NCBI RefSeq assembly: GCF_000956475.1
Contig: NZ_JYJB01000010.1
Coordinates: 186,001-250,000 of the forward strand
Source of the DNA: Microbacterium hydrocarbonoxydans
Lineage (GTDB): Bacteria > Actinomycetota > Actinomycetes > Actinomycetales > Microbacteriaceae
Reading direction: 5' to 3'
Length of the DNA: 64,000 bases
The position numbers and the translations under genes are program-made. Of this stretch, positions 18,207-27,526 are shown in pieces; within the stretch, counting starts at the first letter, position 1, and the number at the start of each line of letters is the position of its first letter. The notes below the pieces were generated by a model. That model did no database searches. It was given only the letters and a program-made list of their open reading frames with translations, and was not told the DNA's origin.

Positions 18207-20798
18207 TTGGTTGTGCGTTCGTTGTCTGAGACCTTCTCCACCACTCCCGCCGAAGACGATGCACCCTCGGCGCATGCCATCCAGGCCAAGTGGCAGAAGT
18301 ACTGGGCGGACAACGAGACCTTCGTGACGGGCGGCGAGGACGACAAGCGCCCGCGTCGTTACGTGCTCGCGATGTTCCCGTACCCCTCCGGTGACCTGCA
18401 CATGGGGCACGCCGAGAACTACCTCTACTCCGACATCGTGGCGCGCTTCTGGCGTCACCGGGGGCACAACGTCCTGAACCCGATCGGCTGGGACTCCTTC
18501 GGCCTGCCCGCCGAGAACGCGGCGATCCGCCGCGGTGCCGACCCCCGCGAGTGGACGTACCAGAACATCGATCAGCAGAAGGCCGGCTTCCGCGCCTATG
18601 GGGTCTCGTTCGACTGGACGCGCGTTCTGCACACCTCCGACCCGGAGTACTACCGCTGGAACCAGTGGCTGTTCCTGAAGCTGTACGAGCGAGGCCTGGC
18701 CTACCGCAAGAAGAGCCCGGTGAACTGGTGCCCGAACGACCAGACCGTGCTCGCGAACGAGCAGGTCGTCGACGGGCGCTGCGAGCGCTGCGGTGCCGAG
18801 GTCGTCAAGAAGAAGCTGACCCAGTGGTACTTCAAGATCACGGACTACGCCGATCGCCTGCTCGACGACCTGAACCAGCTCGAGGGCTTCTGGCCGTCGA
18901 AGGTGCTGCAGATGCAGCGCAACTGGATCGGCCGCTCGATCGGCGCCGACGTCGACTTCCGCATCGAGGGGCGCGACGAGCCGGTCACGGTCTTCTCGAC
19001 CCGCCCCGACACGCTGCACGGCGCGACCTTCTTCGTCGTCGCCCCTGACGGCGAGCTCGCGGCCGAGCTCGCGGCCCAGGCTCCTGACGAGGTGCGCGAG
19101 CGCTTCCGGTCGTACCTCGCCGACGTGCAGAAGGCGACGGACATCGACCGTCAGGCCACTGACCGGCCGAAGACCGGCGTGTTCCTCGAGCGCTATGCGA
19201 TCAACCCGGTCAACGGCGAGAAGCTGCCGATCTGGGCCGCCGACTACGTGCTGGCCGACTACGGCCATGGCGCCGTCATGGCCGTGCCCGCGCACGACCA
19301 GCGCGACCTCGATTTCGCACGCGCCTTCGACCTGCCGGTCAAGGTCGTGGTCGACACCACCGCTCCGATCACGGGCGCCATGCCGGTGATCGAGGTCGAC
19401 GACGAGGGAGTGCCGATCGACACCGGCGCGGCGCTCGACGAGCAGAACCCGGCGACCACGGGCATCGCGCTGACCGGCGAGGGACGGATGATCAACTCCG
19501 GTCCGCTGAACGGCCTGTCCAAGCGCAACGCGATCGCCCGCGCGATCGAGCAGCTCGAAGCATCGGGCACCGGCCGCGCGGCGAAGAACTACCGCCTGCG
19601 CGACTGGCTGATCTCGCGCCAGCGCTTCTGGGGCACCCCGATCCCGATGCTGCACACCGACGACGGGCGCATCATCCCGGTACCGGAGGATCAGCTGCCG
19701 GTGAAGCTGCCGAGCGTCGAGGGCCTCGACCTGTCGCCGAAGGGCGCGTCCCCCCTGGGCGCGGCCGAGGGCTGGGTGCGCACGGTCGACCCCGAGACCG
19801 GCGACCCGGTGCTTCGCGACCCCGACACCATGGACACCTTCGTCGACAGCTCCTGGTACTTCCTGCGCTTCCTGTCGCCGAACAGCGAACAGTTCGCGTT
19901 CGACCCGAAGGAGGCGTCGCGCTGGGCGCCCGTCGACTCGTACATCGGCGGCGTCGAGCACGCGATCTTGCACCTGCTGTACGCCCGTTTCATCACCAAG
20001 GTCCTGTTCGACATGGGGCTGATCGACTTCACCGAGCCGTTCTCCAACCTCATCAACCAGGGCATGGTCATCCTCAACGGCACCAAGATGTCGAAGAGCA
20101 AGGGCAATCTGGTGCTGTTCCAGGAGGAGCTCGACGCGCACGGCGCCGACGCGCTGCGTGTGGGACTGGCCTTCGCGGGCCCCGTGGAAGACGACAAGGA
20201 CTGGGCCGACGTGTCGACCACCGGCGCCCAGAAGTTCCTGGCCCGCGCGATGCGCATCGCCGGCGAGGTGTCGAGCCCGGTCGACGTGGTCTTCGACGGC
20301 GGCGACTCGGCTCTGCGCCGCGCTACGCACAAGCTGCTCTCCGAGGCGCCGGCCCTGGTCGAGCAGACCAAGTTCAACGTGCTGGTCGCGCGCCTGATGG
20401 AGCTCGTGAACATCACTCGCAAGACGATCGACGGGCCGGCGGGCCCCGCAGACCCCGCCGTGCGCGAGGCTGCGGAGACGATCGCGGTGATGCTCGACCT
20501 CATCGCCCCGCACACCGCGGAGGAGATGTGGGAGATGCTCGGTCACGAGCCGTCTGTCGGCCTCGTGACCTGGCGCTCGGCAGATCCGGCGCTTCTCGTG
20601 GAGGACAAGATCACGGCCGTCGTGCAGGTGGGCGGCAAGGTCCGCGCGCAGCTCGAGGTGTCGGCGCGCATCGGCGAGGCGGAGCTCGAGGCTCTCGCCC
20701 GCGCGGATGAGCGCGTGATCCGGTCGATCGGCGACAAGGAGATCGTCAAGGTCGTCGTGCGCGCTCCGAAGATCGTGAGCTTCGTCGTCAAGGGCTGA
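18207..20798 (+). CDS. leuS: leucyl-tRNA synthetase
   Basis: A class I aminoacyl-tRNA synthetase of about 860 residues, the usual LeuRS length. The HIGH-type motif [14 protein letters not shown] lies near residues 58-71, the zinc-like cysteines (NWCPNDQ, RCERCG) near 175-195, an editing domain in the middle, and KMSKSKGN near residue 626. The start is uncertain: TTG 18207, GTG 18213 and TTG 18222 are all in frame and none has a clear ribosome-binding site. leuS in front of comEA-comEC is a usual actinobacterial order. Confidence 0.95.
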   Translation: MVVRSLSETFSTTPAEDDAPSAHAIQAKWQKYWADNETFVTGGEDDKRPRRYVLAMFPYPSGDLHMGHAENYLYSDIVARFWRHRGHNVLNPIGWDSFGLPAENAAIRRGADPREWTYQNIDQQKAGFRAYGVSFDWTRVLHTSDPEYYRWNQWLFLKLYERGLAYRKKSPVNWCPNDQTVLANEQVVDGRCERCGAEVVKKKLTQWYFKITDYADRLLDDLNQLEGFWPSKVLQMQRNWIGRSIGADVDFRIEGRDEPVTVFSTRPDTLHGATFFVVAPDGELAAELAAQAPDEVRERFRSYLADVQKATDIDRQATDRPKTGVFLERYAINPVNGEKLPIWAADYVLADYGHGAVMAVPAHDQRDLDFARAFDLPVKVVVDTTAPITGAMPVIEVDDEGVPIDTGAALDEQNPATTGIALTGEGRMINSGPLNGLSKRNAIARAIEQLEASGTGRAAKNYRLRDWLISRQRFWGTPIPMLHTDDGRIIPVPEDQLPVKLPSVEGLDLSPKGASPLGAAEGWVRTVDPETGDPVLRDPDTMDTFVDSSWYFLRFLSPNSEQFAFDPKEASRWAPVDSYIGGVEHAILHLLYARFITKVLFDMGLIDFTEPFSNLINQGMVILNGTKMSKSKGNLVLFQEELDAHGADALRVGLAFAGPVEDDKDWADVSTTGAQKFLARAMRIAGEVSSPVDVVFDGGDSALRRATHKLLSEAPALVEQTKFNVLVARLMELVNITRKTIDGPAGPADPAVREAAETIAVMLDLIAPHTAEEMWEMLGHEPSVGLVTWRSADPALLVEDKITAVVQVGGKVRAQLEVSARIGEAELEALARADERVIRSIGDKEIVKVVVRAPKIVSFVVKG

Positions 20799-20879
20799 GT
20801 CGCTCTGCACAGATCGGCGACCTGAGCGGGTTCTCCACCGCGCGCGTTTCTGACCATCCTGGCGGTGTGCCGACGGGCT

Positions 20880-20885
20880 TAGCGT
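20880..20885 (+). promoter_or_regulatory. -10 box, leaderless pattern (comEA)
   Basis: TAGCGT exactly 6 bases before ATG 20892. Confidence 0.5.
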
Positions 20886-20891
20886 GGGCGG

Positions 20892-21488
20892 ATGCCCGAT
20901 TCGTCGCCGCCGCCGCTCACGCCGCCGCGGAAGCTGCGGCTGAGTGTGGGCGCGGCGATCGTGCTCGCACTCGTGGTGCTCTCGGCCGCCGTCGGACTCG
21001 GGATCATGCGCGGTCAGGCGGCGCCGAGCGAGCGGGTGCCGGTGTCCGAGTCGACGGCGGCCTCGTCCACAGGCGAGCTGTACGTGCACGTGCTCGGCGC
21101 GGTGCACGTACCCGGCCTGTACGTGCTCGATCTCGACGCCCGGCTGGTCGATGCGGTCGCGGCTGCCGGCGGAACGACGGACGACGCCGACCTCGCCGGG
21201 ATCAATCTGGCTCGTACGCTCACCGACGGCGAGTAGATCATCGTGCCGACGCTCGGTGCCGCGGCATCGGGTGCTCCCGGCGCAGCCCCGACCGACGCCC
21301 GCATCGACCTGAACACGGCCGATCAGGCTGCGCTGGAGACTCTGCCCCGCATCGGACCGGCTCTGGCGGAGCGGATCATCGCCTGGCGTGAGGAGAACGG
21401 TCGCTTCGCGTCTGTCGACGACCTGCTGGCGGTGCCGGGCATCGGCGAGAAGCTCCTCGAGGGCATCCGCGACGGAGTGCGGGTGTGA
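20892..21488 (+). pseudogene. comEA: comEA interrupted by an in-frame TAG stop
   Basis: ComEA is the membrane-anchored DNA receptor of competence. The frame from ATG 20892 encodes a membrane helix (about 17-38) and an SLBB-like domain, and reaches TAG at 21234-21236 after ...RTLTDGE. The same frame then continues with IIVPTLG and a complete helix-hairpin-helix domain (LNTADQAALETLPRIGPALA ... VPGIGEKLLEGI) to TGA 21486-21488. Homologues usually have a Q-I-x-V-P segment here, so CAG to TAG is the simplest explanation. Reinitiation at GTG 21243 could make a free DNA-binding fragment of 81 residues. TAGCGT lies 6 bases before the ATG. Confidence 0.85.
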
Positions 21489-22198
21489 GGCGCGATCTGC
21501 GGATGCTGCCGCTGGCGGCCGCTGTCTGGGCGGTCGCGCTCCTGTGCGTCTTCGTGCCTGCTGCTGCCCCCTGGACCGCCGGAGCCGGCCTCGTCGGGGC
21601 GATCGTGATGCTGGCGCTTCGACGCCGCGGTGTCGCGCTCGTGGGCTTCGTGCTCGCCGTCGCGTCGGCGGTCGCGGTGTCGGTCATCCTGGCACTGCCA
21701 GGGCGGGGTGACGCGCAGGCGTGGAGCGGGCGGATCGTCGAGGCGACGGCGGAGATCACCTCGTCCGCGTCGATCGGGCAGGACGGGCGGCTGTGGTTCG
21801 AAGCGCAGCTCACCGGCATCGGGCCGCCTGGAGCGATCGCTCCGGTCGCGGCACCCGTGCGGATCGGCGTCGACCCCGGCGAGGGATTCGACATGGGGGC
21901 CGGCATCCGGGTGACGGGCCAGGCCGCCGAGACGGATGCGGGGGAGCGATCCGCGATCGTGGTGTTCGCGAGCTCTGCCGAGGTCGAGCACCCGGCATCC
22001 GGCGTCTTCGCTCTGGCGGCCGGCCTGAAGCACGACTTCGTGGCACGATCGACCACGCTGCCCGAGCCGGGCGCCGGGCTGCTCCCTGGGCTGGCCGTCG
22101 GCGACACCCGAGCCGTGTCGGCGCAGCTGAACGACGACATGCGCGCGAGCGGTCTGAGCCACCTGACGGCCGTCTCCGGACACGGCTCATACATGTGA
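21485..22198 (+). pseudogene. comEC: comEC, 5' fragment (cut by the island)
   Basis: The first 232 residues are the N-terminal part of the ComEC DNA-uptake channel: two or three helices, an OB-like DUF4131 domain, then the start of the competence domain ending in SGLSHLTAVSG. Homologues continue ANCAIVVG at this point. Here the frame enters foreign sequence (HGSYM, stop at 22196-22198). The GTG start overlaps the end of comEA. The remainder of the gene is at 40534-42126. As it stands, the fragment lacks most channel helices and the metallo-beta-lactamase domain. Confidence 0.93.
22178..22179. other. attL crossover dinucleotide (left island junction)
   Basis: The GG of the last ComEC-encoding glycine codon. 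The left side is comEC sequence, the right side is island. The same GG occurs at 40534-40535. A 2-base common core is what serine integrases leave. Confidence 0.6.
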
Positions 22199-22239
22199 GA
22201 AAAATCGTGAGAACGGAGGCAGCATCGAGCGAACAACCC

Positions 22240-22269
22240 GATCAGGAGCTAGTTCAGCCCCACCTGATC
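22240..22269. terminator. hairpin after the recombinase remnant
   Basis: Inverted repeat GATCAGG (22240-22246) / CCTGATC (22263-22269), 20 bases beyond the stop of the leftward recombinase gene. There is no T-run, so a terminator role is tentative. Confidence 0.35.
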
Positions 22270-22288
22270 AAACAGTGGCTACCACCTT

Positions 22289-23338
22289 CTAAATCTGAGC
22301 GCCTCCTGGATCCCAGACGAGCTCCACTCGGTCCCCGTTGAGCGCTCGGGAGCTTCGGTTGGCGCGAACCACTGGATGAATCCGTGGAGTCACCATCTTC
22401 TGGACCACGTGTCGTCGCTGCGCGATTGGCATGGCATCCCAAACGAGCGGGGCGACGGGGAAATAATAGTTCAACCGGAAAATCAATGGATCGCGCTTCT
22501 CGAGTTCAAGGATCCTTTGATTGGCGGCCTGAATCCGGGGGAGCACGATGGCTTCCTGCTCCAGCAACATGGACTCGTTCCTGCGACGCTTGGACTCCAC
22601 GCGAACCTCTCCGAGCCACCCCCGGAGAGAATCGATCTCATGGAGGAGCGCCTCGCGCTCCTCACGAGCTGATTCGCCCTTCAGGATGCGCGGCACTTCG
22701 AAGTACGGAGTCGCGATCCGTTCCAGTACCGCGTCCGTAACGATGCGATCGAGTCGCTCTTGGTGCATCGAGACGTGGAATCCGGGCTGCCCTGGCCATC
22801 CGGCGCACTCGTAGACGCGGTAGCGAGGCGGGGGAGTCGGAACGACGAGCCCGCGTGCTCTCCCGGCATTCTGAGCGCCGACCCTGACCGGCGCGTCGCA
22901 CACGCCACACACGGCGATCCCGCTTAGGAGATGCCGGGCGGGGCGGCCGCGCTTTCGACTGACGTTCGTATCGTTCCCCGGCCCCATGCGATCCAGTCTC
23001 GCGCAGGCGTCAGACAGTCCGGACTCCGAGTCGAGCTGTGCCCGCCGATCTCGTGGATGTCCTGACCTTTGTGTGGGTGGAGCGGCGAACCCCACGCGCG
23101 CAACGTCAGGGTGATGCCCGCGTACCGATGGTGCACGTGCGGAGAATCGCCTCAGCCACAGTTCGATAGGTTCGCCGGCTGTCACGTGCTCCGCGCGGTA
23201 CGGGTGAGCTGCGGAGGCGAAGACGATCGCGTCGCGCACGGCGTCGCCAATAGGAGTGCCATCGGTGGTCAACGCATCGAGCGCGGCCCCAGAGATGTCG
23301 TCAAGCGCGACGCTGATCTGCGCGCGCGTAGGTGGCAT
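22289..23338 (-). pseudogene. degenerate large serine recombinase (C-terminal part)
   Basis: From about 23060 down to the stop at 22289 the frame encodes the C-terminal region of a large serine recombinase. GRPARHLLSGIAVCGVCDAP begins a zinc-ribbon domain (C-x2-C, then YECAG and a His). A coiled-coil region with HEIDSLRGWLGEVRVESKRR follows, and the end is typical (TPRIHPVVRANRSSRALNGD). Upstream, recognisable pieces lie in other frames: VAEAIL and HRYAGITLTLRAWGS around 23090-23150. There are thus at least two frameshifts. No catalytic serine domain is found before the next gene begins at 23473. The element therefore cannot move by its own integrase. Confidence 0.82.
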
Positions 23339-23426
23339 TCGTGGATCGCAGGTAGACGCGGGCAGCAGGCCGAGCGGCGAAACATCTCAGTCCTGAGCGC
23401 GGCACAGCTGAGGATGACCTGCCGCT

Positions 23427-23448
23427 ACTGGAACCTATCAGTTCCAGT
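23427..23448. terminator. perfect 8-bp hairpin between two leftward genes
   Basis: ACTGGAAC (23427-23434), loop CTATCA, GTTCCAGT (23441-23448). It lies 25 bases beyond the stop of the 521-residue protein gene and before the recombinase remnant. No T-run follows, so it may be a terminator or a protein-binding site. Confidence 0.4.
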
Positions 23449-23472
23449 TATCGGCGAACGTCATGCAGTGCG

Positions 23473-25038
23473 TTAGCGACGCCACCAGCTGGGGCGGTCG
23501 CGCATTCCCGGGTGCCACGCCCGTGGCTGTGGCGAATGCTGGCCGTGCTGGTCGTGGGAGTCGCGACCGTTGCTGTAGTCCTTGTGGGGCGCTGAAGGGT
23601 TCCAACCCTCCATGTACGGTCGCAAGTCCTTGGCCGATGGCTCCGCGTCGAAGACGCTGTCGTCGAGGTGCGCGAGGTTCACGATCGGGTCGAACTCGTC
23701 TGCCCGACGTCGCGCCCATTCCAACCACTGCTGCAACCTGGGGTGATCTCCCAGCAGGCCTTTCGCGGTTGCTTCGGCCTCGAGCTGCCTCGCGAATTCC
23801 CGGAGCTCTTGCGCTCCTTGCCAGCTCTCGAATGCCTGCGCGAAGATCACCTCTCGCTGGACGAGGAGTGCCTTCTCGCGGGCGCGTTCGCGTATGGCTT
23901 CCCATGCTCGTCGCTCGGCAGCCTTCTCGCGCTCATGCTCCTCATGTGCCTCGGCACGTCGTTGCTTCTCGCGGTCGGCTGCATCGACGTCGTCGACCAC
24001 GCCCTTCTTGATCGCGCGTGCGATCTCGCGGACTCGGGTCTCGAGTGGCTTCGCCTTCTCGTCGGACCAGCTCTCGCTGTTGCGTTCGTATGTGTAGCTT
24101 TGGCGGCCGAGGTCGACACGGTGCGAACCATCTCGTTCGATCTTGAGATGCAGCCGGCCGGACGGCACGCTGTCGAACTTCGGGATCTGTTTCCAAGGCG
24201 AGCGCCGGAGTTCTCGCTGCTCGGCGTCGGTGAGCACGTGAGGCACCTCGTCCAGCAGCTCGGTGAGCTCCAGGCTTCGGCGGCGGGTGTCGACCTGGAT
24301 GAAGAGCTTCGGTGTCTTGAGCTTCTGGTTTACCGCGAGCCTCAGCTCGTGCGCGCGGAGCTCCTCGGCAAGACCGAGCACGACTTCGATGGCGCGGGGG
24401 CGAAGTGTCTCGCTGATCGAGTTCAGGATCGACGTGTTCTCCAACGCGGTGCGGAGCACGTCGAGATTCGTCGTGACGGTGCGCGCCGTCGTTCGGATGC
24501 GGTCCCAGTTCGTGGTGTCCGCCGGAGAGCCGGTGCTGAGCATGACCACGATGTCGCCCGAGCTGCGTCCCGTGAAGCGCAGTTCCTGTCCGTCCGGAAC
24601 CAGGTGGTGGACCCTGCAGGCGTGCAGCACGCGTCGATAGCGGGCGCGGACCGACTCCGCCGGGTCGGGAACGGTGAGCTGTCCTTGATTCTGGAGCTGC
24701 GTGATCAGCGCTCTCGCCTCAGCGAGTGTTGCTGACGCGCCTTCGCCCAGATCGACCTTCGTCGGCTTCTCGCGGCGTGAGCGAACAGCGGGTACGACAG
24801 TGGCCGGCGGTTCGTCGCTCGGCGGGTAGCTCCCGTGCTCCAGGTAATGCTTGCCAGCCTCTGTGACCGTCGCGGTCCACGTCCGGCCGTGGCCGGTGAC
24901 GGTCGCGAGGCCTCGGGACTTGAGCGCAGCGGCACTGATCTTGTGCACGTTGTCGTCCTCGGGCCATTTCCCGGCGGGACAGCCGTCGGCGATCCACTGC
25001 AGGACCTCCAACTGTCGGTCATTCACAGGCCGGTTCAT
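23473..25038 (-). CDS. actinobacterial hypothetical protein with N-terminal winged helix
   Basis: A 521-residue protein from ATG 25038, where MNRPVNDRQLEVLQWIADG begins. Longer in-frame starts lack support. Residues 1-65 look like a winged-helix DNA-binding domain (RQLEVLQWIADGCPAG ... ISAAALKSRGL). The middle is mixed alpha/beta. Residues about 350-450 form a highly charged helix (REKQRRAEAHEEHEREKAAE). The C-terminus is disordered and His/Pro/Trp-rich. Similar proteins occur in many actinobacterial mobile regions without known function. A TACCGT hexamer 7 bases before the ATG suggests a leaderless message. Confidence 0.7.
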   Translation of the reverse strand: MNRPVNDRQLEVLQWIADGCPAGKWPEDDNVHKISAAALKSRGLATVTGHGRTWTATVTEAGKHYLEHGSYPPSDEPPATVVPAVRSRREKPTKVDLGEGASATLAEARALITQLQNQGQLTVPDPAESVRARYRRVLHACRVHHLVPDGQELRFTGRSSGDIVVMLSTGSPADTTNWDRIRTTARTVTTNLDVLRTALENTSILNSISETLRPRAIEVVLGLAEELRAHELRLAVNQKLKTPKLFIQVDTRRRSLELTELLDEVPHVLTDAEQRELRRSPWKQIPKFDSVPSGRLHLKIERDGSHRVDLGRQSYTYERNSESWSDEKAKPLETRVREIARAIKKGVVDDVDAADREKQRRAEAHEEHEREKAAERRAWEAIRERAREKALLVQREVIFAQAFESWQGAQELREFARQLEAEATAKGLLGDHPRLQQWLEWARRRADEFDPIVNLAHLDDSVFDAEPSAKDLRPYMEGWNPSAPHKDYSNGRDSHDQHGQHSPQPRAWHPGMRDRPSWWRR

Positions 25039-25150
25039 ACGAGCAACGGTATCGAAAGCCCCCGACGCTGGCCCGCCTGGTGTTTCGCGCTTGAACTTCC
25101 CTACTGACCGGAGATTGCCTGAGAGTCGGAGGATCACGACTGGCGGCGCA

Positions 25151-25282
25151 CTAGTCCTGCTCCTGCTCGCCGTCCTCCCGCCGCGCTTCCTCGATCGCTT
25201 CGAGCATGCACCGCTTGTGCGCGTCCACAGCAGACCGGTCGACCGGATGGTCGACGACGAACTCGTCCAGACTCATCGCCAT
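25151..25282 (-). CDS. 43-residue acidic small protein
   Basis: Reads MAMSLDEFVVDHPVDRSAVD followed by a charged helix rich in Glu and Arg, and stops at TAG (complement of 25151-25153). GGTAGGGAG on the same strand, 8 bases before the ATG, is a good ribosome-binding site. It starts 10 bases after the stop of the 66-residue protein, so the pair form a mini-operon. No family recognised. The pattern of an acidic helical protein fits a small regulator or anti-restriction-type protein, but that is only a possibility. Confidence 0.55.
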   Translation of the reverse strand: MAMSLDEFVVDHPVDRSAVDAHKRCMLEAIEEARREDGEQEQD

Positions 25283-25292
25283 CTCATGCTCC

Positions 25293-25493
25293 CTACCGAA
25301 CGTCGTCGAACGGATCGACGACGCCCTGCGGCCCGTGCTCCGGGCAGGTGAATGCGATGCGCACGCCGTGCTGCTCTGTGATCATGGGCTCCGGCTCGCA
25401 GTCGCCGCCGCAGACCGCGCAGGTGCGGTAGTCGTCGTCGCGTGGGACGCGGATCTCGAGTCCGTCCGGGCCCTCGAAGCGCTCGTAGTCCAT
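25293..25493 (-). CDS. 66-residue protein with Cys/His cluster
   Basis: A short protein with a probable zinc-ribbon: C-A-V-C-G-G-D-C near residues 25-31 and a later C-P-E-H at about 50-53. TAGGCT lies exactly 6 bases before the ATG (complement of 25500-25505), giving a leaderless promoter. It is followed directly by the 43-residue gene. Function unknown. Confidence 0.6.
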   Translation of the reverse strand: MDYERFEGPDGLEIRVPRDDDYRTCAVCGGDCEPEPMITEQHGVRIAFTCPEHGPQGVVDPFDDVR

Positions 25494-25499
25494 GGGTCG

Positions 25500-25505
25500 A
25501 GCCTA
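25500..25505 (-). promoter_or_regulatory. -10 box, leaderless pattern (66-residue protein)
   Basis: TAGGCT on the minus strand, exactly 6 bases before ATG 25493. Confidence 0.55.
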
Positions 25506-25587
25506 GGGGAGAAGCGCCGCGCGCGGGCGGACAACCGGAACTTATAAGTACCTGGAAGCCATGAGTACCCGCCGCGACGCTTGAAAG

Positions 25588-25809
25588 GTGTCGAAATCCC
25601 TCCGATCGGTCCTGGGCGCGCAGCTGCGCGAACTCCGCCGGTCCCGAGGGCTCACGCAGGAAGGCCTAGCGGAGGAACTCGGCGTCACACCCCGCTACCT
25701 CGCTGGAATCGAGCGCGGTGAGCGGAATTTGACCTTGGACTCGGTCGACGCGCTGGCTGATCAGCTCGGTGTCGAGCCGCTGTCGCTCTTGAATCCGATG
25801 CGGGCATAG
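25588..25809 (+). CDS. XRE-family helix-turn-helix regulator
   Basis: A 73-residue protein that is essentially one Cro/C1-type HTH domain: LGAQLRELRRSRGLTQEGLA, then ELGVTPRYLAGIERGERNLT. The GTG start at 25588 is supported by GAAAG a few bases upstream. It sits 199 bases before hsdM, the position of a controller protein for a restriction system, so it probably regulates hsdMSR expression (inference). Confidence 0.8.
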   Translation: MSKSLRSVLGAQLRELRRSRGLTQEGLAEELGVTPRYLAGIERGERNLTLDSVDALADQLGVEPLSLLNPMRA

Positions 25810-26008
25810 CGGGCCCCGAGTCACCCGGTCTCCCTTCTGTCGCCGCGCGGCACTCCGCCTCAGTCCCTGACCTCGTCGACATTCGTTCTCATGTCGGATT
25901 CACTCGATAGATTTGAAGTTCCTGGATTGGCCGGCGTTAGGGCTAATCCAACTTGGTGTGCGGCAACCGCAAGCGCCACCATGGCGAGATCGAGGAGCAA
26001 CAAGTTCA

Positions 26009-27526
26009 GTGACGATCACTCAGCAAGAGCTCGAGTCCCGGTTGTGGGCCGCCGCCAACGCACTGCGTGGCCCGGTCGATCCGGCCGACTTCAAGACCTA
26101 CGTCTTCCCGATGCTCTTCTGGAAGTGGATCAGCGATACCTGGGTCTACGAGCGCGAGGAGGCGCTCGACGAGTACGGCGACGAGCTTGACGACGAGATC
26201 GAGGCGGACTTCCACCGCTTCGAGCTGCCGCCGGGCACAATGTGGGACGAGGTCACCGCCACCGTCGTCAACCTCGGCGCAACGATCACGAAGACCTTCC
26301 AGCGCATCGAGAAGGCGAACCCGAAGTCTCTGGCCGGCGTGTTCGGCGATGCCTCCTGGGGCAACAAGGAGCGCATCCCGGAGTCGGCGCTGCTCGGTCT
26401 GATTCAAGCGTTCAACCAGATCCGCCTCGACCCGTCGACGGTCTCACACGATCTGCTCGGTGCCGGCTACGAGTACCTGCTGAAGAACTTCGCCGACGAG
26501 TCCGGCAAGAAAGCAGGGGAGTTCTTCACCCCTCGCGAGGTCGTGAACCTTCTCGTCGGGATCCTGCAGCCGGAGCCTGGCGAGTCTGTCTACGACCCGA
26601 CCTGCGGCTCGGGCGGCATGCTCGTGGCCACGATCAACCAGCTTCGGGAGTCCGGCAAGGATCACCGCACGCTCCGGGTCTACGGACAGGAGATCAACCT
26701 GACCACCGCCTCGATCGCTCGGATGAACCTGTTCCTGCACGAGATCGAGGATTTCGAGATCAAGCGTGGCGACACTCTCCGTGCGCCGGCGTTCAAGGAT
26801 ACCCGAGGGGCTGTCCGCACCTTCGACGTCGTCATCGCGAACCCGCCGTTCTCCCTGGCGAACTGGGGAGCTGACCGCTGGGCGGCGGATCCGCGAGCGT
26901 TCTGCGGGGTGCCCCCGGCGAAGAACGGTGACTTCGCCTTCGTCCAGCACATGGTCTCGTCGATGAACCCGGGCACCGGTCGCGTGGGCGTCGTCATGCC
27001 CCACGGTGTGCTGTTCCGTGGCGGGGCCGAGGCGAAAATCCGGCAGTGCCTCATCAAGGAGGATCGTCTGGAGGCGGTCGTCGGCCTGCCTCCGAACCTG
27101 TTCTACTCGACGTCGATCCCGGCCTGCCTGCTGATCTTCCGTGAACGGAAGCCCGCCGAGCGCAAGGGTCACGTCCTGTTCATCGACGGCTCAGCCCGGT
27201 TCGACAAGGGCAAGAAGCAGAACGTCATGTCCGGGGACGACGTCAAGGCCCTCATTGACGCGTACCACACAGGCCAGGACCCAGATGGCGAGGACGGCAC
27301 GGAAGTCCGGCTGGTGCCGCTCGAGGAGATCGAGAGCAACGCCTTCGACCTGAACATGGGGCGGTACATCAAGGTCGCCGCCGAGGAGACCGCCGACCTG
27401 GGTGCCGCGCTCGTCGCCTACGCGGATGCGCGCCAGCGCCGCATCGATGCCGAGAGCGCCATGTTCGAGCGCCTCGCTGCAGCGGGTATCGACCTGAGCA
27501 TTCTCGAGGTGCCCGATGACGAGTGA
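26009..27526 (+). CDS. hsdM: Type I restriction-modification DNA methyltransferase subunit (HsdM)
   Basis: A 505-residue N6-adenine methyltransferase. The N-terminal HsdM bundle is SRLWAAANALRGPVDPADFK. SAM-binding motif I, YDPTCGSGGML, lies near residue 195, and the catalytic motif IANPPFSLANW near 276. GTG 26009 is chosen because the conserved domain begins right after it and GAGGAG lies 11 bases upstream. The longer frame from 25913 has no homology-like sequence. It acts with HsdS to methylate the recognition site. It overlaps hsdS by 11 bases. Confidence 0.95.
   Translation: MTITQQELESRLWAAANALRGPVDPADFKTYVFPMLFWKWISDTWVYEREEALDEYGDELDDEIEADFHRFELPPGTMWDEVTATVVNLGATITKTFQRIEKANPKSLAGVFGDASWGNKERIPESALLGLIQAFNQIRLDPSTVSHDLLGAGYEYLLKNFADESGKKAGEFFTPREVVNLLVGILQPEPGESVYDPTCGSGGMLVATINQLRESGKDHRTLRVYGQEINLTTASIARMNLFLHEIEDFEIKRGDTLRAPAFKDTRGAVRTFDVVIANPPFSLANWGADRWAADPRAFCGVPPAKNGDFAFVQHMVSSMNPGTGRVGVVMPHGVLFRGGAEAKIRQCLIKEDRLEAVVGLPPNLFYSTSIPACLLIFRERKPAERKGHVLFIDGSARFDKGKKQNVMSGDDVKALIDAYHTGQDPDGEDGTEVRLVPLEEIESNAFDLNMGRYIKVAAEETADLGAALVAYADARQRRIDAESAMFERLAAAGIDLSILEVPDDE

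Noticed and set aside
21243..21488. Independent small helix-hairpin-helix gene
   Set aside because: It lies in the same frame as the upstream comEA fragment, separated by one TAG, and lacks a convincing start signal. It is better read as the rest of comEA.
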